Below are positions 1 through 7,185 of a stretch of DNA of 21,913 bases, piece by piece; position 1 is the first letter of the stretch; the number at the start of each line of letters is the position of its first letter. Both the position numbers and the translations under genes were made by a program. Under the pieces are notes generated by a model. It worked only from the letters and a program-made list of their open reading frames with translations, was not told where the DNA came from and searched no databases. The stretch covers positions 1 to 21,913 of the forward strand of contig JBBQBQ010000026.1 of NCBI GenBank assembly GCA_038317685.1, read 5' to 3'. Source of the DNA: JBBQBQ01 sp038317685. GTDB taxonomy: Bacteria; Desulfobacterota; Desulfuromonadia; Desulfuromonadales; DDH964.

Positions 1-1
1 C

Positions 2-298
2 CAGGAAGGGGACAGCGAGCGGCGGCTCGATGTGGAATGGGACATGAAGAAGAAGGCGACGCGGCCGGTGAAGATCCGCGTCCACTGTCTCGACCAGAAG
101 GGGATGCTGGCCGGCATTACCAGCGCCATCACCAGCTGCGAAGCCAACATCATCAGCGCCACGGTGATGTCGACCCCGGACCACAAAGGCCTGAACAACT
201 TCGAGATCGACGTGCAGGATATCGACCATCTCAACCGGGTCATTAATGCCCTGATGAAGCTCAAGGGGGTCTACAAGGTGGAACGGCTGCGCGGCTGA
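2..298 (+). CDS. rel: Rel/SpoT-family (p)ppGpp synthetase/hydrolase, C-terminal end (partial)
   Basis: This is the last 98 residues of a gene whose start lies before the window. The frame is open from base 2 and reads RRLDVEWD before a basic linker, which is the usual lead-in to the C-terminal ACT domain of RelA/SpoT long enzymes. The ACT domain follows (VKIRVHCLDQKGMLAGIT, then NNFEIDVQDIDHLNRVI). In this family the N-terminal half makes and breaks (p)ppGpp and the ACT domain helps sense ribosome state. The catalytic domains are outside the window, so bifunctional Rel versus RelA or SpoT cannot be decided. An apparent GTG start at 32 is internal. ridA follows after 59 nt with no visible terminator, so the two are probably co-transcribed. 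Confidence 0.88.
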   Translation, partial: QEGDSERRLDVEWDMKKKATRPVKIRVHCLDQKGMLAGITSAITSCEANIISATVMSTPDHKGLNNFEIDVQDIDHLNRVINALMKLKGVYKVERLRG

Positions 299-357
299 GC
301 CGAACGGGGCGGGCCGGGGCTTGCGGGAATCATCAAAGCGGACAGGGAGGAGCAAAC

Positions 358-744
358 ATGGGAAAACAGGCGATAGTCACTGACCGGGCGCCGGCCGCCA
401 TCGGTCCTTACTCTCAGGGGTTGCGCTGTGGCGATTGGGTCTTCTTCTCCGGCCAGATTGCCCTCGATCCGGGCAGCGGCGAGTTGGTCCCAGGGGGGAT
501 CGAGGTTCAGACGCGCCAGGTGATGGTCAACTTGAAGGCGGTCCTGGAAGCCGCCGGCCTCGATTTTCCGGCGGTCGTCAAAACCACCATCTATCTCACC
601 AACCTGGGCGATTTCGCCCGGGTCAACGCCATCTACGGCGAGTTCTTTCCGGTCCTTCCCCCGGCCCGGGCGACGGTGCAGGTGGCGGCGCTGCCCCGTG
701 GGGCGGCGGTCGAGATCGACTGCATCGCTTGGCAAGGGGCCTGA
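358..744 (+). CDS. ridA: RidA family reactive imine/enamine deaminase
   Basis: The product has 128 residues, the normal length for RidA/YjgF/L-PSP proteins, which hydrolyse reactive enamine/imine intermediates made by PLP enzymes such as threonine dehydratase. Family landmarks are APAAIGPYSQG (residues 11-21), FFSGQIALDP (29-38), the PPARATVQV segment holding the conserved substrate-binding Arg104, and VEIDCIA near the end with a conserved Glu119. It should be a cytosolic trimer. The ATG start is supported by a strong GGGAGGAG ribosome site just upstream. It lies 59 nt after the rel gene, and its transcript probably ends at the hairpin at 785-825. Family assignment is firm; the exact substrate is not shown by the sequence. 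Confidence 0.95.
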   Translation: MGKQAIVTDRAPAAIGPYSQGLRCGDWVFFSGQIALDPGSGELVPGGIEVQTRQVMVNLKAVLEAAGLDFPAVVKTTIYLTNLGDFARVNAIYGEFFPVLPPARATVQVAALPRGAAVEIDCIAWQGA

Positions 745-784
745 GAAGCTGCGGCCCGCCCTAAGCCAAGGGTTGATTTAGACA

Positions 785-825
785 AAAAAGGGGGGGCGGA
801 ACCGAAGGTTCCGCCCCCCCTTTTT
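785..825. terminator. Bidirectional Rho-independent terminator between ridA and rpmB
   Basis: Bases 790-803 (seven G then CGGAACC) pair perfectly with 807-820 (GGTTCCG then seven C) around a GAA loop, giving a 14-bp stem. It is flanked by AAAAA (785-789) and TTTTT (821-825), so each strand ends in a U run after the hairpin. It sits between the two convergent stop codons and can serve both genes. Confidence 0.93.
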
Positions 826-849
826 GAGGTGCAGGCTGGAGCTGGTGGT

Positions 850-1041
850 TCAGACGGCCTTGACGATTGCCCGGGAGCGGATGCATCGGGTGCAGATTTT
901 CATGGTGCGCACCGTCCCTTTTTCCAGGGTCTTGACCTTCTGAAGGTTGGGGTACCAGACCTTCCGGGTTTTGTTATGGGCATGGCTGACATTGTTGCCA
1001 GACGTCGGTTTTTTTCCACAGATTTCGCAAGTTCTGGACAT
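850..1041 (-). CDS. rpmB: 50S ribosomal protein L28, zinc-binding form
   Basis: The product has 63 residues and is a standard bL28. It begins MSRTCEICGKKPTSGNNVSHAHNKT and has a basic body. Two CXXC-type pairs, Cys5/Cys8 and Cys50/Cys53 (KICTRCIRS), give the four-cysteine zinc ribbon of the C+ form of L28. The protein binds 23S rRNA in the large subunit. The start is supported by a perfect AGGAGGT ribosome site a few bases upstream (bases 1050-1056). The gene stands alone: it has its own likely promoter in the 99-nt gap behind it and converges on ridA at a shared terminator. Confidence 0.97.
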   Translation of the reverse strand: MSRTCEICGKKPTSGNNVSHAHNKTRKVWYPNLQKVKTLEKGTVRTMKICTRCIRSRAIVKAV

Positions 1042-1073
1042 GGGACGTGACCTCCTGGAAGTTTAGAACGTGA

Positions 1074-1103
1074 ATTTTTAACATGGATGCCGGTCCTTTG
1101 CAA
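1074..1103 (-). promoter_or_regulatory. Likely sigma-70 promoter of rpmB with extended -10
   Basis: Read on the minus strand, TTGCAA (1098-1103) is followed after 17 bases by TAAAAA, with a TG one base before the -10 box. This extended -10 layout would start transcription about 25 nt before the rpmB ATG. The call rests on sequence pattern only. Confidence 0.5.
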
Positions 1104-1140
1104 CCATTATTTTGCCGGTTGGTCACTTACGTCAGGCCGG

Positions 1141-2379
1141 TCAGACCGCAGGGCGTTTCAAGCAGGAAAGGATGTTGGTGGCCACCGAACGGCCGATGAG
1201 GACTTCCCCGCTGCTGCCGAGGGCCGGCAGGACGGCGCGGTGACAGAGGTAGCAGTCGCGGGCCGGTATCGCCCGGGCCGCGGCACCGGCCAGCCCGTTC
1301 CGTTCCGGCCGCGGCGGCGCCGGAAGATCGGCGGCGAGCTTGAAGGTCGCGAAGGGGAGGAGTTTGGCCAACCGCTCCTGGACGGTGTTCCGGTCCGCCG
1401 CTTCGGACCCTTCCACCTGAACCACCCGTTGGGCGGGGAGTCCGGAGAAGCTCAGCCGCAGCGGGGGGCAGCCGTCGAGGATCAGGTGCTCGGCCAGAAC
1501 CGGCGTCAGCTTGTCTCCGAGGCTGAGCATGACCGCGGGGGGGGCGTCAAGGGCCTGGGCCGCGGGAAGGGACGAGGAAAGATGTCTCAGCAGCTCGGGC
1601 GAGGCGACGATCAGCTTGGTGCAGGTCAGGAGGCGGCCGCCCTTGAGACGCACCCTGATGGGTTGCCGGGCTCCGGCCTCGATCCCTTCCAGACCGACCA
1701 GATCCTCTTCTTCACCGTGGAACTGGCGGAAGCGGCGGAGCAGGAGTTCGTCGAGTCCCGCAGGTGAGATGCCGCTGGCCGCGTTCGCCCCGTGCCAGAG
1801 GAGGGCGGCTTCGGCCACGGAAAGGCGCTCGGGCGGAGTCAGGGTCAGACCGCCGAGGAGCCCTCCGAGCAGGGCCGCGACGCTGGGATCGAGCTTTGCC
1901 AGACGCCCTGCCACGGGCTGCTTGAGGCGACCGGGGGTGATCCCCCGCCGCAGGCAGCGCAGGACGAAACGAACCCGGGCTGGGTCTCCGGCGAGGGGGA
2001 GCCCGTTGCCTTCGCCGATAACCTCGGCCAAGCGGTTACCGAGAACTTCCAGATCGTTCAAGGCGGCCTCGATTTGTGCCGCCTGGCGCGGGATTTCCCG
2101 CCGCAACTCCTCCCGCAGAGGATTGGGTCCGTGGAGATCGAGGCGCAGCGAGCCGCAGAGGTACTGGAAATGGATGGGGTGGGTCAGAAGGGTGCGGCCG
2201 TCCATCTGCTCCATCAGTCGTTCCAGCCAGGTGGAGGAGAAACACCAGGGCGCCGGAATCGGGTCTGCCGCCGGTTGCAGGGAGAGGAGCCGAAGTCCGG
2301 CACGGGCCAGAATGGCCGCGGCCACCCGGCCGGCCAGGCTTTCGCCGAGGATGATGACGTCGAACTGAGCCTGGTTCAT
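1141..2379 (-). CDS. Orphan Rossmann-fold (FAD/NAD-binding-like) protein with C-terminal CXXCH
   Basis: The product has 412 residues. It opens with a beta-strand and a degenerate dinucleotide-binding loop (FDVIILGESLAGRVAAAILARAG), like the N-terminus of FAD-dependent oxidoreductases and phytoene-desaturase-like proteins. The canonical GxGxxG is relaxed to GxSxxG, and the acidic residue that usually ends strand 2 is not evident (LLSLQ). The C-terminal part ends like a flavoprotein second FAD segment (GEVLIGRSVATNILSC). A CYLCH motif lies at residues 376-380, although no signal peptide is visible. The ATG at 2379 overlaps the stop of the DUF523 gene in an ATGA junction and has GAGGAAG about 10 nt upstream; a TTG at 2388 is too close to that site. 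It is last in the purMN operon. Function is unknown. Confidence 0.72.
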   Translation of the reverse strand: MNQAQFDVIILGESLAGRVAAAILARAGLRLLSLQPAADPIPAPWCFSSTWLERLMEQMDGRTLLTHPIHFQYLCGSLRLDLHGPNPLREELRREIPRQAAQIEAALNDLEVLGNRLAEVIGEGNGLPLAGDPARVRFVLRCLRRGITPGRLKQPVAGRLAKLDPSVAALLGGLLGGLTLTPPERLSVAEAALLWHGANAASGISPAGLDELLLRRFRQFHGEEEDLVGLEGIEAGARQPIRVRLKGGRLLTCTKLIVASPELLRHLSSSLPAAQALDAPPAVMLSLGDKLTPVLAEHLILDGCPPLRLSFSGLPAQRVVQVEGSEAADRNTVQERLAKLLPFATFKLAADLPAPPRPERNGLAGAAARAIPARDCYLCHRAVLPALGSSGEVLIGRSVATNILSCLKRPAV

Positions 2380-2831
2380 AAGGGGCAATCTTCCTCGCTG
2401 AGGAGGCTCAGCCCGTGACGGGCAAGATAGGCGGCGGTCACTCCCCGGCCGGGGACGACGGCCCCTTCGCGGTAAACGAAACGGCAGCCGCAGGAGGGAC
2501 TGCGTTCCTTGAGGAGGGCGTCACGGCAGCCGGTCAATTCGGCGATCTTGAGGGTTTCCCGGGCGCCGCGTAAAAAGCTGGGTCCGACCTCGGCGCCGGT
2601 CGCGTCGTTCAGCACTCCATCGCCGTCGAGGACCGCAGCGCCGTCGCCGCGCACAAACTGGCTGGCCGGGCGAGGGGTGGGGAGTCCGGCCAACTGCTCG
2701 GGACAGACCGGGACCGGGAGCAGATCGTTCCGGCTCAGAAAGCTCCGCACCAATTCATTGGTTTTGGTCCGGCCGTCGTAGCGGGCGTTAAGACCGAGGA
2801 GGCAGGCGCTGACGAGAATCGGTCGGGGCAT
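2376..2831 (-). CDS. DUF523 family protein (TudS-like thiouracil desulfurase family)
   Basis: The product has 151 residues and matches DUF523 over its whole length: ILVSACLLGLNARYDG near the start, then PVCPEQLAGLPTPR, a GA...FLRGA segment and KERSPSCGCRFVY. Cys10, Cys43 and Cys114 sit where the three cysteines that ligate the [4Fe-4S] cluster of TudS desulfurases are expected. Known members remove sulfur from 2-thiouracil and similar thio-bases; whether this one does is inference. The ATG at 2831 has AGGA six bases upstream, 25 nt after purN. The reading frame stays open upstream, but that part overlaps purN and looks like a shadow. The stop overlaps the start of the next gene (ATGA), implying translational coupling. 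Confidence 0.87.
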   Translation of the reverse strand: MPRPILVSACLLGLNARYDGRTKTNELVRSFLSRNDLLPVPVCPEQLAGLPTPRPASQFVRGDGAAVLDGDGVLNDATGAEVGPSFLRGARETLKIAELTGCRDALLKERSPSCGCRFVYREGAVVPGRGVTAAYLARHGLSLLSEEDCPL

Positions 2832-2856
2832 GGCGAGTCCTGACGGCCGCCGGAGA

Positions 2857-3531
2857 TCAGGGACGGTCGGCGAGGGGAGGGTTGACCAGGGCCTGCTCGG
2901 GCACCCCGATGGCGGGGAGGACCCGCACCCGGCGGCCCTCGATCTGCAGTCGTCCTTCCGCATAAAGCTGGATGGCGCGGGGATAGATGCGGTGCTCCTG
3001 GGTGAGAATCCGCTCCGCCAGAGACGCTTCGGTGTCGTCATCGAGGACCGGAACCACCGCCTGGATGATGATCGGCCCGGTATCGACGCCACCATCGACA
3101 AAATGGACGGTGCAGCCGGCGAAGCGCGCCCCGTATTCGAGGGCCTGACGTTGCACGTGCAGTCCGGGAAACGCCGGCAGCAGCGCCGGATGGATGTTCA
3201 TGATGCGGCCCGGGAAGGCGGCGATAAAGGTCGGGGTGAGGATGCGCATGAAACCGGCCAAAACCACCAACTCCACTCCGGCCTGCTGCAGCGTGTCGAC
3301 AACCGCCCGATCGAAGGCCTCCCGGTCGGAATAGGAGCGATGGTCGATGCAGCGGCTGGGCAGGCCGCAGCGGGCGGCCCGTTCCAGGGCGCCGGCGCCG
3401 GGCCGGTTGGTCAGGACCAGGCTTATCTCGGCGGCCAGGGAACCATCAGCGCAGCGGTCGATGATCGACTGGAGATTGGTGCCGCCCCCGGACGCGAGGA
3501 CTCCGAGGCGCAGTTTCCGATATCCGGACAT
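2857..3531 (-). CDS. purN: Phosphoribosylglycinamide formyltransferase (GART)
   Basis: The product has 224 residues and is a folate-dependent PurN. It transfers a formyl group from 10-formyl-THF to GAR, the third step of IMP synthesis. Visible landmarks are the phosphate-binding LGVLASGGGTNLQSII, AGFMRIL, the catalytic NIHPALLPAFPG with Asn112 and His114, and FVDGGVDTGPII with catalytic Asp150. A proline-rich tail of about 10 residues follows the core. The ATG at 3531 is chosen because it gives the usual PurN N-terminus; the upstream in-frame start would overlap purM. The start lies 4 nt after the purM stop and its ribosome site is weak, so coupling to purM translation is likely. Confidence 0.96.
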   Translation of the reverse strand: MSGYRKLRLGVLASGGGTNLQSIIDRCADGSLAAEISLVLTNRPGAGALERAARCGLPSRCIDHRSYSDREAFDRAVVDTLQQAGVELVVLAGFMRILTPTFIAAFPGRIMNIHPALLPAFPGLHVQRQALEYGARFAGCTVHFVDGGVDTGPIIIQAVVPVLDDDTEASLAERILTQEHRIYPRAIQLYAEGRLQIEGRRVRVLPAIGVPEQALVNPPLADRP

Positions 3532-3535
3532 GGGG

Positions 3536-4588
3536 TCAGACCAGTTCGACTTGGGGTTCATCCTCGCCGCACTTGGCGATTTCACCGATCAGAAAGGCGG
3601 TTTCCTTCAAGCCGGAGAGGCGGACCATGACGTCGTCGGCGTCCTGCTCGGTGACGATCAGGACCATGCCGATGCCATAGTTGAAGGTCCGGTACATCTC
3701 GGTTTCGGAGATATTTCCACCCTCCCGCAGGAGGTTGAAGATCGCCGGTTTCGGCCAACTCTCCTTGTGGATCATCGCGCGGCAATGGCGGGGTAAAACC
3801 CGCGGCACATTTTCGAGGAGGCCGCCGCCGGTGATATGGGCCATCCCCTTGATCTGGAAGTCGCGCAGCAGATTGAGGATGGCCTTGACGTAAATCCGGG
3901 TCGGGGTCAGCAGCTCCTCGCCGAGGGTTCGTTCCAGACCGGCGGGGACAGCGTCGAGGGGGAGCTGCAGATGCTCCAGGCAAATCTTGCGGGCGAGGGA
4001 GTAGCCGTTGGAGTGGAGGCCGCTGGAGGCGATGCCGATCAGGCGGTCGCCGACCGTGATGGCGGAGCCGTCGATGATCTTGCTGTTGTCAACAACGCCG
4101 ACGGTGAAACCGGCCAGGTCGTACTCCCCTTCGCCGTACATCCCCGGCATTTCGGCGGTCTCTCCGCCGATCAAGGCGCAGCCGGCCTGCACACACCCTT
4201 CGGAAATCCCCTTGAGGATCTCCACCGCCTTTTCCGGGGTGAGTTTGCCGGTGGCGAGGTAATCGAGGAAAAACAGGGGCTCGGCTCCCTGCACGACGAT
4301 GTCGTTGACGCACATGGCCACCAGGTCGATGCCGATGGTGTCGTGCTTGTCGAGGAGGAAGGCGAGCTTGAGCTTGGTCCCCACCCCGTCGGTGGAGGCG
4401 ACCAGGGTCGGTTTTTCATACTTGCCGGCGTTGAGGGAGAAGAGTCCGCCGAAGCCGCCGATGTCGGTCAGCACCTCCGGGCGCGAGGTGGCTTTGACCA
4501 GGGGTTTGATCATCTGGACAAAACGGTTGCCGGCATCGATATCGACGCCGGAATCCTTGTAGGTGATTGACCCATTATTGTTGCTCAA
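3536..4588 (-). CDS. purM: Phosphoribosylformylglycinamidine cyclo-ligase (AIR synthetase)
   Basis: The product has 350 residues, typical for PurM. It uses ATP to close FGAM to AIR, the fifth step of IMP synthesis, as a cytosolic dimer. Landmarks in order are YKDSGVDIDAGNRFV (10-24), DIGGFGGLF (42-50), ASTDGVGTKLKLA (64-76), VNDIVVQGAEPLFFLDYLATGKL (94 onward), LIGGETAEMPGMY, GLHSNGYSLAR and HITGGGLLENVPRVLP. The start is TTG: an AAGGAG ribosome site (4598-4603 on this strand) stands 9 nt before it and the residues after it match the family start (SNNNGSITYKDSGVDI). It is the first gene of the purM-purN-DUF523-Rossmann operon. Confidence 0.97.
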   Translation of the reverse strand: MSNNNGSITYKDSGVDIDAGNRFVQMIKPLVKATSRPEVLTDIGGFGGLFSLNAGKYEKPTLVASTDGVGTKLKLAFLLDKHDTIGIDLVAMCVNDIVVQGAEPLFFLDYLATGKLTPEKAVEILKGISEGCVQAGCALIGGETAEMPGMYGEGEYDLAGFTVGVVDNSKIIDGSAITVGDRLIGIASSGLHSNGYSLARKICLEHLQLPLDAVPAGLERTLGEELLTPTRIYVKAILNLLRDFQIKGMAHITGGGLLENVPRVLPRHCRAMIHKESWPKPAIFNLLREGGNISETEMYRTFNYGIGMVLIVTEQDADDVMVRLSGLKETAFLIGEIAKCGEDEPQVELV

Positions 4589-4622
4589 GGGGATAAGCTC
4601 CTTATCGAAAAATGGTTACCTT

Positions 4623-4650
4623 TTTAAACCACCCCTTCCACCCTTGTCAA
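4623..4650 (-). promoter_or_regulatory. Likely sigma-70 promoter of the purMN operon
   Basis: On the minus strand a perfect -35 box TTGACA (4645-4650) is followed after 16 bases by TTTAAA (4623-4628). The spacer is G-rich (AGGGTGGAAGGGGTGG). It lies 35 nt upstream of the purM start codon. I see no clear operator. Confidence 0.55.
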
Positions 4651-4697
4651 TGTCTATCTCCCCTTGAGTGCTGGAAGGGCCGGGGCCAGGAAAGCTC

Positions 4698-4726
4698 TTT
4701 ACAGGGGAGGGGGGGTGAAATATCAT
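4698..4726 (+). promoter_or_regulatory. Likely sigma-70 promoter of the rimI-pyrKD operon
   Basis: TTTACA (4698-4703) and TATCAT (4721-4726) each match the consensus at five of six bases and are separated by exactly 17 bases. The spacer contains GGGG-A-GGGGGGG. Transcription would start near 4733. It diverges from the purM promoter, with about 47 bp between the two -35 boxes. Confidence 0.6.
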
Positions 4727-4841
4727 AAATGGCCGCCGGGCTGGCGACCCATCGATGGTCGGTCACGGCATCATTCTAGCCGGTTTGCGGCGGTTGTCAC
4801 CCGCCCGCCGCCGGAGCCCTCCAACCGCTGTCCCCGGTCCG

Positions 4842-5312
4842 ATGCCGATGCGCCGTCCAGATCTTCCGCCACAGAGTTGCCTGAGGTCGATGCAGGAGGC
4901 CGACCTGCCGGCGGTTTTGGTCGTGGAACGGGCCTGTCACAGCCACCCGTGGTCGGAGCAGCAGTTGCGGGATGAGCTGGGAAACCCCCTGGCGGGTGTC
5001 GATCTCTATTGGGCCGGGGAGGAACTCGCCGGGTTCCTCTGTCGTTGGTTGATCGCCGATGAACTCCATATCCAGAACGTCGCTACCGCCCCGACTTGGC
5101 GCCGCTGCGGCGTCGCCGCCGCCCTGCTCGGCCAGGCCCTCGTCGAGGCGCGGCGGCAAGGGTGCCGGCGGGCGCTGCTGGAGGTGCGGGTCGGCAACGC
5201 CGGTGCCATCGCCCTATACCGCCGTTTCGGTTTTCGCGATCTGGCCCGGCGGACGCGCTACTACCCCGACGGGGAAGACGCGCTGGTCATGGCCTTGGAC
5301 CCTTTACCTTGA
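4842..5312 (+). CDS. rimI: RimI-type GNAT N-acetyltransferase
   Basis: The GNAT fold is clear: SMQEADLPAVLVVERACHSHPWS at the start, a central strand with FLCRWLIADELHIQNVATAP, the acetyl-CoA loop WRRCGVAAALLGQAL and the closing NAGAIALYRRFGF...YYPDGEDALVMAL. RimI acetylates the N-terminal amine of ribosomal protein S18; related GNATs can have other targets, so the substrate is inferred. The start is uncertain. ATG 4842 or 4848 gives about 155 residues, near the usual RimI length. The frame is open back to an ATG at 4755, which adds 29 Arg/Pro-rich residues. None of these has a clear ribosome site. It heads an apparent operon with pyrK and pyrD, rather than sitting beside tsaB as in many genomes. 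Confidence 0.85.
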   Translation: MPMRRPDLPPQSCLRSMQEADLPAVLVVERACHSHPWSEQQLRDELGNPLAGVDLYWAGEELAGFLCRWLIADELHIQNVATAPTWRRCGVAAALLGQALVEARRQGCRRALLEVRVGNAGAIALYRRFGFRDLARRTRYYPDGEDALVMALDPLP

Positions 5313-5377
5313 TGACTCTGACCGGTGCGGCGGGGCCTGACCTGAGCCGACCTGGCCCCTGAAGGAGGCAGATCCCA

Positions 5378-6238
5378 ATGAAAAACTATCAGACGACCAT
5401 CCTGGACCAACAGGAAATCTCGCCCGGATATTTTCGGATGAGGATTCTGGCGCCGGGGTTTGCCGGCCTGGCCCGGCCCGGGCAGTTCGTCATGCTCCGT
5501 CCGCAGATCGCCCTGCCGACCTTGCTGCGCCGCCCCTTCGGCATCTTCCGGACCGGCGAGCTCCCCCCCGATTGTGGCGGGCTGCCGCCGAAGGAATACG
5601 TTGAACTCCTCTACAAGGTCGTCGGGCGCGGCACCGGGGTGCTGAGCGGGCTGCATGCCGGTGATCGGCTGGAACTCCTCGGCCCCCTCGGCAAGGGCTT
5701 CGACACCGGCCCGGCGGGTCGGGAAAAGATCCTGGTCGGGGGCGGTGTCGGGTTGGTCCCGCTCTTTCTGCTGGCCGCCGAGCTGCTGCGTCAGGGGGAG
5801 GTCGTGCGCCTGCTGATGGGTGGACGGAGTCGGGACGACATCCTGGCCGTCACCGAATTCGAGCGGCTGGGGGTGGAAACCTATGTCGCCACCGACGACG
5901 GTAGCCTTGGGGAGCAGGGCTTCGTCACCCAGGTTCTGCTGCGCAAGCTCGACAAATATCCCCAGGCCGCGGTCTACGCCTGCGGGCCGATGCCGATGCT
6001 GGAGGCGGTCTACCAGATCTGCGCCGCCCGCGGGGTCCCGCTGCAGGTGTCGCTGGAGGCGTTGATGGCCTGCGGGGTCGGTGCCTGCCTGGGGTGCGTG
6101 GTCAAGGGGGCCGGTCACAGCGAGGCGAACCCCCGTTACCTCTGTACCTGCAAGGAGGGGCCGGTGTTTCGGGCCGAGCAGCTCGACTGGAGCCGGCTGG
6201 GGATGGAAGAGGGATTCTGCGCGGGGTGCAAAGTATGA
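5378..6238 (+). CDS. pyrK: Dihydroorotate dehydrogenase B, electron transfer subunit
   Basis: The product has 286 residues. PyrK carries FAD and a [2Fe-2S] cluster and passes electrons from PyrD to NAD+. Seen here are the FAD-binding RRPFGIF (51-57), the nucleotide-binding ILVGGGVGLVPLF (118-130), YACGPMPML (200-208) and the iron-sulfur region ACGVGACLGCVVKG with Cys232, Cys237 and Cys240, closed by a cysteine before KEGPVF (Cys258). The chain runs about 20 residues beyond the usual end after GPVF, adding a CAGC pair (281-284). A strong AAGGAGG ribosome site precedes the ATG. The stop overlaps a possible pyrD start in an ATGA junction. Confidence 0.95.
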   Translation: MKNYQTTILDQQEISPGYFRMRILAPGFAGLARPGQFVMLRPQIALPTLLRRPFGIFRTGELPPDCGGLPPKEYVELLYKVVGRGTGVLSGLHAGDRLELLGPLGKGFDTGPAGREKILVGGGVGLVPLFLLAAELLRQGEVVRLLMGGRSRDDILAVTEFERLGVETYVATDDGSLGEQGFVTQVLLRKLDKYPQAAVYACGPMPMLEAVYQICAARGVPLQVSLEALMACGVGACLGCVVKGAGHSEANPRYLCTCKEGPVFRAEQLDWSRLGMEEGFCAGCKV

Positions 6239-6258
6239 AGGGATCGGGGAGAGAGACC

Positions 6259-7185
6259 ATGAAGGATAAGGGACGGCCGAACCTCGGCGTGGAGATCGCC
6301 GGAATCAAACTCAAAAACCCGGTCATGCCCGCCTCCGGAACTTTCGGCTACGGCGAGGAATATTCTGCCTTCGTCGACCTGGAAGGTCTCGGTGCGATCG
6401 TCACCAAGGGGCTCTCCCTCAGACCCAAGGCCGGCAATCCGACCCCGCGCATCGCTGAAACGACCAGCGGCATGCTCAACGCCATCGGCCTCCAGAACGT
6501 CGGGATCGACGCCTTCGTCCGGGACAAACTCCCCTATCTGCGCCAGGTCAACACCCCGACCATCGTCAACTTTTTCGGCAATACCCTGGAAGAGTACGGC
6601 GAGATCGCCGCCCGCCTCTCCGACCTCCCCGAAGTCGCCGGCGTCGAGCTCAACATCTCCTGCCCCAACGTCAAGCAGGGGGGGATCGTCTTCGGCACCG
6701 ACCCCAAAGCCGCCGCCGAAGTCGTCAGCCTGGTGCGCAAGGTGCTCAACAAACCGTTGATCGTCAAACTCACCCCTAACGTGACCGACATCACGATCGT
6801 CGCGCGGGCGGTGGAGGAGGCGGGAGCCGACGCCATCAGCTGCATCAACACCATGACCGGCATGGCCATCGACATTCGCACCCGGCGGCCGAAGATCGCC
6901 AACCGTACCGGCGGTCTCTCCGGCCCGGCGATCCGTCCGATAGCGGTGCGCATGGTTCATCAGACGGTGCAGGCGGTCAAAATCCCGGTGATCGGCATCG
7001 GCGGCATCACCTGCGCCGAGGACGCCCTCGAATTCCTCATCGTCGGCGCCACGGCGGTGCAGGTCGGCACCGCCAACTTCGTCGATCCGTCGGTGATGAT
7101 GACGATCATCGACGGCATCGAGGCGTTTCTGATCGATGAAGGCCTCGATGACATCCAGCAGGTGATCGGGAGTCTGCAGCTCTAG
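6259..7185 (+). CDS. pyrD: Dihydroorotate dehydrogenase B, catalytic subunit
   Basis: The product has 308 residues and is a class 1B enzyme that oxidises dihydroorotate to orotate in UMP synthesis, pairing with PyrK. Landmarks are LKNPVMPASGTFGYG (18-32), TKGLSLRPKAGNPTPR, NAIGLQNVG, ELNISCPNVKQGG with the catalytic Cys135 typical of class 1 enzymes, KLTPNVTDI, the GGLSGPAIRPIA segment and the phosphate loop GIGGITCAEDALEFL. The ATG at 6259 has a GGGGAGAG ribosome site. An in-frame ATG at 6235 overlaps the pyrK stop and would add 8 residues; either could be used. Tight linkage to pyrK confirms the NAD-linked form. Confidence 0.96.
   Translation: MKDKGRPNLGVEIAGIKLKNPVMPASGTFGYGEEYSAFVDLEGLGAIVTKGLSLRPKAGNPTPRIAETTSGMLNAIGLQNVGIDAFVRDKLPYLRQVNTPTIVNFFGNTLEEYGEIAARLSDLPEVAGVELNISCPNVKQGGIVFGTDPKAAAEVVSLVRKVLNKPLIVKLTPNVTDITIVARAVEEAGADAISCINTMTGMAIDIRTRRPKIANRTGGLSGPAIRPIAVRMVHQTVQAVKIPVIGIGGITCAEDALEFLIVGATAVQVGTANFVDPSVMMTIIDGIEAFLIDEGLDDIQQVIGSLQL

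Noticed and set aside
1511..2418. Plus-strand open frames opposite the Rossmann protein gene
   Set aside because: Arg/Ser-rich and Gln/Gly-rich products without motifs. The minus-strand frame has a coupled start, a ribosome site and a plausible fold.
2832..3101. Upstream extension of the DUF523 reading frame to 241 codons
   Set aside because: The extension overlaps purN and is Ser/Arg/Pro-rich. The family starts at the ATG at 2831, which has its own ribosome site.
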